From assembly GCA_947167075.1 (NCBI GenBank), contig CAMVGR010000009.1, positions 1 through 64,000 of the forward strand: 64,000 bases of DNA, given 5' to 3'. Source of the DNA: an uncultured Bacteroidales bacterium (GTDB lineage: Bacteria > Bacteroidota > Bacteroidia > Bacteroidales > P3). A program made the translations under genes and the position numbers. How positions within the stretch are numbered: the stretch's first letter is position 1; every line of letters starts with the position of its first letter. The notes below the pieces were generated by a model. It saw only the letters and a list, made by a program, of their open reading frames with translations, searched no databases and was not told the DNA's origin. Positions 16,783 to 23,475 of the stretch are shown one piece after another.

Positions 16783-17472
16783 ATGAAACGTACCGGCAAA
16801 ATCATCGGCGGCATCGCCCTTCTTACCTTCGGCATCGTCTGGGCCCTCGAGCTCCTCAATGTCATCAGCGTCAGCCTCGAAGGATGGTGGGCACTATTCA
16901 TCATCGTCCCGTGCTTCATCAACATCTTCAGCGACCGCCACAAGGCCGGCGCCATCATCGGCTGCGGCATCGGCATCATGCTGCTCCTAGCCGCACGCGG
17001 CATCATCCCCTGGAACGACATCTGGAAGTATATGCTCTGCCTCGTAGCCGTAGTGTGGGGTGTCGAACTCATCTTCTTCAACAATAAAAGGACTCGCATC
17101 CACAGCAATACCGACGAGTCGATCGTCCCCGTCGTCCTCGACGGCAGCAAGCTTCACAAGATCGACGTAACCTTCGGCAAGCAGGAATACAGCTACGACG
17201 GCCAGCCTTTCGAGGGTGCCGACGTACACGTCAGCTTCGGCTTTGCGAGCCTCGACCTGCGCAATGCCGACCTGCACGACGGTGCCGTCATCAGCGTCGA
17301 CTGTAGCTTCGGTGGCATCCAGATACGCCTCCCTAAAAGCGTCTGCATCAAGAACGGCATCGATACCGCTTTCGCCGGTGTCGACTGCGACTGTGCCACT
17401 CAGCCCACCGACGGTGCCAAGACCATCTACCTTAAGGGTAACTGCAACTTCGGCGGCATCGAGATAAAATAA
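16783..17472 (+). CDS. LiaF/LiaI-like membrane protein
   Basis: A 229-residue protein. The N-terminal half has about four membrane segments with the pattern of the LiaI/LiaF transmembrane region (IIGGIALLTFGIVWALELLNV, then WWALFIIVPCFINIF). The C-terminal half is a soluble beta domain with repeated stretches (VHVSFGFASLDLRNADL, ISVDCSFGGIQIRLP, GNCNFGGIEIK) typical of LiaF/DUF2154-type cell-envelope stress proteins. In Gram-positives LiaF regulates a cell-wall stress kinase. No kinase is adjacent here, so the role is open. The start lies just behind the etfA terminator, suggesting readthrough or attenuation. Confidence 0.75.
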   Translation: MKRTGKIIGGIALLTFGIVWALELLNVISVSLEGWWALFIIVPCFINIFSDRHKAGAIIGCGIGIMLLLAARGIIPWNDIWKYMLCLVAVVWGVELIFFNNKRTRIHSNTDESIVPVVLDGSKLHKIDVTFGKQEYSYDGQPFEGADVHVSFGFASLDLRNADLHDGAVISVDCSFGGIQIRLPKSVCIKNGIDTAFAGVDCDCATQPTDGAKTIYLKGNCNFGGIEIK

Positions 17473-17495
17473 CCCTCGCCTCGACACATAAATAT

Positions 17496-17524
17496 AGCGG
17501 CCCGCCCCCACCCTGCGAGCCGCT
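17496..17524 (+). terminator. Weak hairpin after the LiaF-like gene
   Basis: AGCGGC (17496-17501) pairs with GCCGCT (17519-17524) and is followed by a pyrimidine-rich TTCCTTCTCT. The loop is 17 bases. A second small hairpin (ATGGACG/CGTCCAT, 17618-17635) lies further on. The rest of 17525-17706 shows nothing else. Confidence 0.4.
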
Positions 17525-17706
17525 TCCTTCTCTCCGTCCACACACAGTCCCACCACCACCCCGATCAATCACCTCAATCAATCACCCTCTTACACATCGT
17601 TCTCTTTTGTTCCGTGTATGGACGCTTACGTCCATCCCACTAAGCCTAAGTCGCAATAGAACGCACCCGCGCCTAGTCCATTAGGGTCACAAAGAAGAAC
17701 CCCGTG

Positions 17707-18396
17707 TCATATCACCGTCCCCGTCCCTATATATGCCGAAGGCGAGCAGCCGCCTGGCATGATAGTAATTCCGTATGTCTCTATCTGCCGCGTCCATTCG
17801 ACCGATGTACGCACGAATCCCCACACATACACCTCTTCGTTAGCCCATTCTGTTGGCAACGACACCGTCAGCGTCCCAGCAGCTCGTGTACCTATGCCCA
17901 TCATACTGCGATCTAGTGCTGGCGAATACACGACGGCATAGACATTGTCGTCGTCATTCGCCCCGGGAATGTCGGGCTGACCTGTGTATGTCACCGTAAC
18001 CTGACGCGACTCGGCGAATGACACACCGTTGAAAAGCACCGCTGGCACATCGCCATCAGCGACAGTGATATGTGCGTAATCCACCGTCACGGTAGCTGTC
18101 TCTGTGTCGTAAGTCACCTTGTTTATGTTGGACTTAACAAAGATATTAAACGCGGAGGTCAGCTTTTTCTTGGCCGCCAGCTCATGGTAACCTATTTTCA
18201 CTGCCCCTTTCATTGCTTTGCCAAGGGCTATCACCTCAGCAAAACGAGCCCTGTGGGCTATCTGCTTCGCAGTACGTGGATTAGACACAACATCAGCGAG
18301 GGCCGAATACATCTGCACTCCGTCGACAACCTTGCCGACCACTTTTCCAATTTTACCTCTCTGGTCTCCCAGAATGTTTTTGCTTGTTTTAGACAT
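17707..18396 (-). CDS. DUF6266 family protein
   Basis: A 229-residue protein. The start is placed at MSKTSKNILGDQRGKIGKVVG, which resembles the conserved N-terminus of Bacteroidetes DUF6266 proteins (a short GxxGKVGxVVG block). An in-frame Met 15 codons upstream is not needed. The middle has a basic helical stretch (AHRARFAEVIALGKAMKGAVKIGYHE). The C-terminal half is beta-rich with YAVVYSPALDRSMMGIG and a late VYVWGFVRTS segment, also typical. The family has no established function that I know of. It has no signal peptide. No promoter of the TAnnTTTG type is obvious upstream. Confidence 0.75.
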   Translation of the reverse strand: MSKTSKNILGDQRGKIGKVVGKVVDGVQMYSALADVVSNPRTAKQIAHRARFAEVIALGKAMKGAVKIGYHELAAKKKLTSAFNIFVKSNINKVTYDTETATVTVDYAHITVADGDVPAVLFNGVSFAESRQVTVTYTGQPDIPGANDDDNVYAVVYSPALDRSMMGIGTRAAGTLTVSLPTEWANEEVYVWGFVRTSVEWTRQIETYGITIMPGGCSPSAYIGTGTVI

Positions 18397-18771
18397 TTTT
18401 TTTGTTTTTTTAAAGGTTAATTTGTTTTTTAGTTCATTCACGGTATTGTCACCCTATCCCTACGTTAGCTTTTGTATATACATTGCATATTGATTGAATA
18501 TACCACACATATTCTTAACATATACGTTGCTTATACCTCTACATATACAATGTATATATCCCAACTTATGGAGTTGGCCATCCTCCATACGCGCCCCGCC
18601 CGTCAATCGTGAATGATACTTACAGCTATCAACGCATCGACACGTATATATATAAGATAAGGCCCAAAATCGCAATCGACTTTTTTTAACTATTTTTTAA
18701 CTCAACCAGACACCTCTGAACATACACACTAATAACTCATAATCAAATCATAGAACAGAAAATATTTCGAA

Positions 18772-18922
18772 GAGGCATATTCTTAATAACCCCACACAAG
18801 GAACGCAGTGTGGGGAGAACGACAAACATGCCGATATGCGTCTCGGAGAGACGCGATTTTAATAACACCGTACAAGCCAAGCGCAGTGCGGTGACTGATA
18901 ACCAACACCTCGCATGCGTCTC
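18772..18922. repeat. Tandem pair of nested-hairpin units (structured element)
   Basis: Two imperfect units of about 75 bp in tandem (18772-18844, 18848-18922). Each has an outer stem (GAGACGC/GCGTCTC in unit 2; diverged in unit 1) and an inner hairpin. Inner arms are CCCCACAC/GTGTGGGG (18790-18797, 18808-18815) in unit 1 and CACCGTAC/GTGCGGTG (18866-18873, 18886-18893) in unit 2, with similar loops (AAGGAACGCA, AAGCCAAGCGCA). Between units two stem positions change on both strands (C-G to A-T, A-T to G-C) and one becomes a T-G pair. This is the pattern of a conserved fold. A small ACCC/GGGT hairpin follows, and a decayed third unit may begin at 18975. The rest of 18442-19020 shows nothing else. 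Confidence 0.8.
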
Positions 18923-19019
18923 GACCCCTGAAAGGGTGATGAGCACCACTGAAATAATCAAATATGGCGAATAAGAGACGCGACCTTGCTAATGTGCCGA
19001 TAGCGGACAATCATTTTAT

Positions 19020-19050
19020 TTTGCCATATCGGGAAAAGTTTGTACCTTTG
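19020..19050 (+). promoter_or_regulatory. Promoter for the fic gene
   Basis: TTTG at 19020-19023, a 19-bp spacer, then TACCTTTG at 19043-19050. This is a full match to the Bacteroidetes promoter pattern. Confidence 0.8.
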
Positions 19051-19061
19051 CAAAATAATTT

Positions 19062-19080
19062 AGCCGCAAAATTTGCGGCT
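19062..19080 (+). promoter_or_regulatory. 19-bp palindrome in the fic leader (operator or hairpin)
   Basis: AGCCGCAAA-A-TTTGCGGCT is a perfect 9-bp dyad about 12 bp past the -7 element, between the predicted transcription start and the fic ATG at 19097. It could be a repressor site or an mRNA hairpin hiding the start. Its centre GCAAAATTTGC recurs in the palindrome at 21224-21250. Confidence 0.6.
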
Positions 19081-19096
19081 AATAAGACGCAAAAGA

Positions 19097-20203
19097 ATGA
19101 GTACGACACACAAATACATCTACCAATCAGACCATTGGCCCGCCTTCGTATGGGACAAGGCATTGGCTGCCGACAGACAATCGCAAGTGATGCGCAAAGC
19201 CGGTCACTTGTTTGGTCGTTTACACGATATCGGCATTGATACTCAGCTGCGTACCATGACCGAGAGTATCACCGGCAGCGTTGTCGACAGCTACTCCATC
19301 GAGGGCATTGTCCTCGACACCGCCCAGGTACGTTCATCGGTGGCCCGCCGGCTCGGGGTCGACCTGCCGTCGCATACCGAGCCGTCGCACTATATCGACG
19401 GCATCGTGGAGATGATGCTCGACGCTACAACCAACTACCATGCCCCCTTGACCCGCGACCGCCTGATGCGCTGGCATACTGCCCTGTTTCCAGCCCAAGG
19501 AGCTTCAGGCTTGATTGTCGGCGACTACCGCACGGCCCAGATGGATGTGGTCTCTGGAATGCTGGGGCGCGAAAAGGTACACTACCACGCACCCGACCCA
19601 TCGGAGGTTCCCCTAATGATGGAACGTTTCCTGTCCTGGTTCAATAATGACAGTGCACATGACTATATTCGTTCGGCTGTGGCACACCTCTATTTTATCA
19701 GCATCCATCCTTTCGACGACGGCAATGGACGCATAGCACGTGCCCTGTCCGACATGGTATTGTCGCAGGCCGACGACAGCCCGATGCGCTACTTCAGCAT
19801 GTCTACCCAAATCAACAAGGAGAAGAAGCATTACTACCGCATTCTGGAGCAGACACAGCGTGGCGACGGCGACATCAGCGAGTGGGTGCTCTGGTGGCTG
19901 GACTGCCTGGAGCACGCCATAGACACCTCCGAGGCGATGCTTTCTACCGTGCTCCGCAAAGCCATCTTCTGGCAGCAGCACAGCGATATCGTCCTCAACG
20001 AGCGCCAGCGTACGATTCTCAACCTATACCTCGACGGCTACGAGGGCAAGTTCACCGCCAAGAACTATGCCAAGCTTTCTGAGGTCTCGCCCGACACCGC
20101 CCTGCGCGACATCCGCGACCTTGTCACCCGTGGCCTCCTACACCCCCTCGAAGGCATGCAACGCAATGTCGAATATGAAATAATAATAGAGAGCAACAAA
20201 TAG
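19097..20203 (+). CDS. Fic family protein with DUF4172 N-terminus
   Basis: A 368-residue Fic enzyme, expected to transfer AMP (or another nucleotide moiety) from NTP to a target hydroxyl. The active-site motif is HPFDDGNGRIAR (His204), a perfect HPFxxGNGRxxR match. An N-terminal inhibitory motif S65-YSI-E69-G70 fits the (S/T)xxxE(G/N) consensus, so activity is probably self-inhibited (class II Fic). The N-terminus (YIYQSDHWPAFVWDKALAADR) matches DUF4172. The C-terminus looks like a winged helix (LSEVSPDTALRDIRDLVTRGLL). The start at 19097 is preferred over an upstream Met because of the promoter and leader palindrome. The gene stands alone; no antitoxin gene is adjacent. Confidence 0.9.
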   Translation: MSTTHKYIYQSDHWPAFVWDKALAADRQSQVMRKAGHLFGRLHDIGIDTQLRTMTESITGSVVDSYSIEGIVLDTAQVRSSVARRLGVDLPSHTEPSHYIDGIVEMMLDATTNYHAPLTRDRLMRWHTALFPAQGASGLIVGDYRTAQMDVVSGMLGREKVHYHAPDPSEVPLMMERFLSWFNNDSAHDYIRSAVAHLYFISIHPFDDGNGRIARALSDMVLSQADDSPMRYFSMSTQINKEKKHYYRILEQTQRGDGDISEWVLWWLDCLEHAIDTSEAMLSTVLRKAIFWQQHSDIVLNERQRTILNLYLDGYEGKFTAKNYAKLSEVSPDTALRDIRDLVTRGLLHPLEGMQRNVEYEIIIESNK

Positions 20204-20272
20204 TATCACCCCACGCATATAGATTGCGCATGGAAGTTGTACTTTTTCAAAACGAAAACGAGAGAAGAAATA

Positions 20273-20305
20273 TTTGTGCGGGTGCAAAAAAAAGCGTATC
20301 TTTGC
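20273..20305 (+). promoter_or_regulatory. Promoter in front of the cas6 remnant
   Basis: TTTG at 20273-20276, a 20-bp spacer, then TATCTTTGC at 20297-20305. The promoter looks intact although the gene it serves is broken. Confidence 0.7.
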
Positions 20306-20361
20306 ACTCAAAAATGTTATATGCTATCCGATAAGGTTGTAATAACTTATAAGAAAACAAT

Positions 20362-20870
20362 ATGGACGAATTGCACAAAATAAAATATATACTTTTAACC
20401 TTCTCTTCCCCAATAAGCACAAACCAGTTGGAGGGGTTTCGAGGTGCAATCATTCAGCAAGTTGGTGGGGACTCGTTCTATCACAATCATGTTGAAACGG
20501 GATATGCATACCGTTATCCACTCGTACAGTACAAGCGTATAGGAGGCCATGCGGCTTTACTTGTAATAAGTGAGGCTGTGGACACAGCATCCAAGTGATA
20601 GGAGGAGGCACTACGACACTTCGGCTGGGAAAAGAAGAAATACCTTTTGAGGTGGCAAGGGTCAGACCTGGTAACGCTTTGATACAGGTATGGAACGACA
20701 GTTTCTCCTACCATTTGCATCGATGGCTGCCCCTGAACAAAGACAACTATGAAGAATACCGAGTTTCTTCGCCTCATTGGATCGAGCAAAGATTCTTCGA
20801 TGGTCTTGCTGTTGACTTTCAACTGCTGCGTTATGGGTTCAATTGTCTTTCTGCATATCGGCTTACCTGA
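20362..20870 (+). pseudogene. Broken orphan cas6 (CRISPR RNA endonuclease)
   Basis: Two overlapping frames read as pieces of a Bacteroidetes-type Cas6. The first (20362-20598) has ILLTFSSPISTNQLEGFRG, FYHNHVETGYAYRYPLVQYK and GHAALLVI. These match, from memory, the family pattern of an RG near the start, HNH and YRYPLVQYK. It ends at TGA, and the second frame (from about 20595, shifted by one) continues with the family pattern NALIQVWNDSFSYHLHRWLPLNKDNYEEY. The chain then degenerates and the usual C-terminus with the glycine-rich loop is missing. So the gene carries a frameshift and a C-terminal loss. No other cas gene and no CRISPR array is in the window. The element is probably a leftover of a type III or type I locus. 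Confidence 0.7.
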
Positions 20871-21142
20871 CAATTTCGATTTGCTATAGGCTGTGATGTT
20901 GCCCGTTTTCTCACCCTTTGTGTCGGGTGTTTTTATATCTTTTTGAGTACTCATTTTGTTGGTTTTGAAATATATTTCCGTATAATCTTATGTATAAAAA
21001 TAATAGTTATCCATGAAAAAGTAGTCGGAAGAATAGCGTTTTTACTTGTCGTGGTAAAAATTCTACAGTTCAATCCGTTGATTTACACAATATAGTTGCT
21101 ATTTTCTCGTTATAAAATAGTGATTTTCAAAGAAGGGATAAT

Positions 21143-22114
21143 ATGGCAAAGAAGAAAGATGCAAAGACCGCCGCACTTGTTGTAAAAAATAATCGGGCTG
21201 TCGCAAATTCCGACAACCAATCGTTTGAGGTGCAAAATTTGCACCTCAAACAACAGGATATTGAGAATCTCATATACGTCATTCGTGGAACCCAAGTGAT
21301 GCTTGATAGCGATTTGGCAATGATTTATGGAGAAGAGACCAAATATCTTAAAAGAGCTGTTCGTGCCAATATATCACGTTTTCCTTCGGATTTTATGTTT
21401 ACGCTCACACGTGAAGAGCTTAACAATTTGAGGTGCAAAAATGGCACCTCAAACAATCGCGGAGGTACAAGATATTTGCCCTATGCCTTTACTGAAATTG
21501 GTATTGCAATGCTTAGCAGCGTACTTCATTCCCAAGTGGCTGTCGATGCCAATATTCGCATTATGCGGGCATTTGTTGCCACACGCCACTTCTTCGCCGC
21601 CAATGCACAAATGTTCCAGAGAATAGAGGTGATAGAACATCATCAACTGGAGATGACCACACACCAGAAGGATACGGACAAACAGATCCGGCAAATTTTA
21701 AAGCGTCTGGATAACAAAAACACTACTCCCACGCAGGGCATCTTCTTCGACGGACAGATTTTCGATGCCTATACCTTTGTCTCAGACCTCATCCGTTCAG
21801 CGAAGAAGAGCATCGTGCTCTTTGACAACTATGTCGACGATACGGTGTTGACGATGCTCGACAAGCGCAAGGCGAAGGTTTCTGCCACCATCTACACACA
21901 GAAGATCAAGCAGCAACTTTCGCTCGACCTTGCGAAGCACAACGCCCAATACCAGCCCATCGACGTGAAGCAGTACGATAAGGTTCACGACCGCTACCTA
22001 TGCATCGACAACACCGTCTATCATATCGGTGCCTCCTTGAAAGACCTCGGCAAGCGCTGGTTCTCCTTCAACCGGATGGAGATGACTGCTAAGGAATTGT
22101 TGGGGAAGATGTAA
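21143..22114 (+). CDS. ORF6N domain protein with PLD-like C-terminus
   Basis: A 323-residue protein. Residues about 35-150 match the ORF6N domain found in phage-derived DNA-binding proteins: VIRGTQVMLDSDLAMIYGEETKYLKRAVRANISRFPxDFMF split by short gaps, then RYLPYAFTEIGIAMLSSVL. A helical linker follows. The C-terminal part (FDAYTFVSDLIRSAKKSIVLFDNYVD, then VHDRYLCID and HIGASLKDLGKRW) is the PLD-like tail common in Bacteroidetes members. Such proteins are often mobile and near defence genes; their biochemical role is unclear. It is followed after 12 bp by the SIR2-like gene. Its coding sequence contains two strong palindromes. Confidence 0.8.
   Translation: MAKKKDAKTAALVVKNNRAVANSDNQSFEVQNLHLKQQDIENLIYVIRGTQVMLDSDLAMIYGEETKYLKRAVRANISRFPSDFMFTLTREELNNLRCKNGTSNNRGGTRYLPYAFTEIGIAMLSSVLHSQVAVDANIRIMRAFVATRHFFAANAQMFQRIEVIEHHQLEMTTHQKDTDKQIRQILKRLDNKNTTPTQGIFFDGQIFDAYTFVSDLIRSAKKSIVLFDNYVDDTVLTMLDKRKAKVSATIYTQKIKQQLSLDLAKHNAQYQPIDVKQYDKVHDRYLCIDNTVYHIGASLKDLGKRWFSFNRMEMTAKELLGKM
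21224..21250. repeat. Perfect 27-bp palindrome inside the ORF6N gene
   Basis: Arms TTTGAGGTGCAAA and TTTGCACCTCAAA around a single A. It lies in the variable N-terminal part of the gene (encoding FEVQNLHLKQ). A second copy of the outer 10 bp of each arm is at 21427-21453. Confidence 0.85.
21427..21453. repeat. Second 27-bp inverted repeat inside the ORF6N gene
   Basis: Arms TTTGAGGTGC (21427-21436) and GCACCTCAAA (21444-21453) with loop AAAAATG. The arms are identical to those at 21224-21250, 203 bp upstream, although the encoded residues differ (NLRCKNGTSNN). Confidence 0.85.
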
Positions 22115-22126
22115 ATAATTGAGAAA

Positions 22127-23383
22127 ATGATTAATTCACCAAAGATGAGTTCCCCCAACGACATTATATTGGATTTGGATTTAGGAGATACTAAACCTAT
22201 GGAGAAACCATTAGATGGAAGGCCGAATATCGCAATACTATTGGGGGCGGGTTTCTCTGCACCCATGGGTTATCCCATCGGGAAAACAGTAAATGATTAT
22301 TTGGCAAAATTTGATTTTGACAAATATGACATTTCCCCAGCAGGAGTATTATATGAAAGGGGAATCCCTGAAAATGTTTTCTATAGTCAGTATCAAAGAA
22401 ATTTAAGATTTTGCAAATGTATTATTGACAAGTACATCGCATTACACGAAGGATTGTTTGATTATGAAGAGTTTTTCGATTTTATTCATGGAAGAGAAAT
22501 TTATACCACACAGTATAAAGATTGTGCTAATGATTTAATCGCCAGAAATGAGAATTATAAGCAATTTGTCGATGGATTAGAAAATATCTACATCCAAATG
22601 ATTGAACAGGTTGTTAAAGACAAAAATGGTAAGATATGGTATGACGACGAACCCAGTAGTGCTAATTTTCCAGAGGAATATGCTTCGTTTTTGAGGATAT
22701 TGAATAAATGGAGCAGTGACTATATCATAGGTGTACATACTTTGAATCACGATTTGCTGTTTGAATCATTTAATAAAATAGGAGAACTTGCCGTGAGAGT
22801 AAGCGATGGCTTTGAGGAATATGGCTCAAATTACTATGGGGAATTGAGTGCATACGATAGGAAATATACGGTAAGACTAAAACATTATTCAAAAAAATAT
22901 TCGAGTGCATTACAGCTTTACAAATTGCATGGAAGTCTTGATTATGTTCTGTATTATAAGTCAGATGGCATAGCAATGATTCCAGATACGTGCATTAAGA
23001 GGCGTTTCGGCGTTGGTTTAATGTCTTTGAAAAAAGAAGCTCCAAGTGAAAGACGGTATGAACCCTACCCGTTTGCGTACCATTCTTATTTTTTAACCGG
23101 TGTCCACACTAAGATTGCGCAATACTATTATCCTTTCTATAAAGATCTACATGAGATATTCCACACTAACCTTAAAACTGCTGAAAAAATGGTTGTAATC
23201 GGCTATGGGGGAAAAGATAAAGGAATAAATGATGCAATCCTTAAGAACTATGATTATAAGAGAAAGCCAACGATCATTATCGATTTAAAACCATCGGAAC
23301 AACTAATTCAATTTGCAAAAAAACTCGATGCTCGGATAATAACAAAGTCCGTGTCGGATATTAAAGAAGAGGATTTAAGTTAA
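22127..23383 (+). CDS. SIR2-like domain protein, candidate defence NADase
   Basis: A 418-residue protein with a SIR2-type nucleotide-binding fold. The glycine-rich loop is LLGAGFSAPMGYP (GAGFS at 40-44), the TLNHD motif is at 205-209, and KLHGS (266-270) contains the likely catalytic His. A later block VVIGYGGKDKGIND fits the C-terminal part of the Rossmann core. Stand-alone SIR2-like proteins in accessory regions often act in anti-phage systems by depleting NAD; that role is inferred from family knowledge and context. The gene is AT-rich and shares its island with an ORF6N gene upstream and a nuclease fusion downstream. There is no signal peptide or membrane segment. Confidence 0.75.
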   Translation: MINSPKMSSPNDIILDLDLGDTKPMEKPLDGRPNIAILLGAGFSAPMGYPIGKTVNDYLAKFDFDKYDISPAGVLYERGIPENVFYSQYQRNLRFCKCIIDKYIALHEGLFDYEEFFDFIHGREIYTTQYKDCANDLIARNENYKQFVDGLENIYIQMIEQVVKDKNGKIWYDDEPSSANFPEEYASFLRILNKWSSDYIIGVHTLNHDLLFESFNKIGELAVRVSDGFEEYGSNYYGELSAYDRKYTVRLKHYSKKYSSALQLYKLHGSLDYVLYYKSDGIAMIPDTCIKRRFGVGLMSLKKEAPSERRYEPYPFAYHSYFLTGVHTKIAQYYYPFYKDLHEIFHTNLKTAEKMVVIGYGGKDKGINDAILKNYDYKRKPTIIIDLKPSEQLIQFAKKLDARIITKSVSDIKEEDLS

Positions 23384-23431
23384 TATTTTTTGCAAGCCTT
23401 GCAGTTCTATATAATGAAAGATAAAAATTGG

Positions 23432-23440
23432 TACTTTTGT
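23432..23440 (+). promoter_or_regulatory. -7 promoter element for the Sel1/nuclease gene
   Basis: TACTTTTGT matches TAnnTTTG and lies 35 bp before the ATG at 23476. It argues against the TTG at 23428 as the start. Confidence 0.55.
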
Positions 23441-23475
23441 ACTTGAAAGATAACAACAACAGCCAGAGTAAAGTT

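Noticed and set aside
18900-18960. Hammerhead-ribozyme-like words (TGATGAG, CTGAAA) after the nested-hairpin units
   Set aside because: The required stems around the core words do not form, and the cleavage-site arrangement is missing. Taken as chance.
20760-20954. Minus-strand frame beginning MSTQKDIKTPDTKGEK
   Set aside because: The first 60 residues look protein-like, but it has no promoter or family match and runs antisense through the cas6 remnant. It could be a small remnant gene that replaced the cas6 3' end; not supported enough to list.
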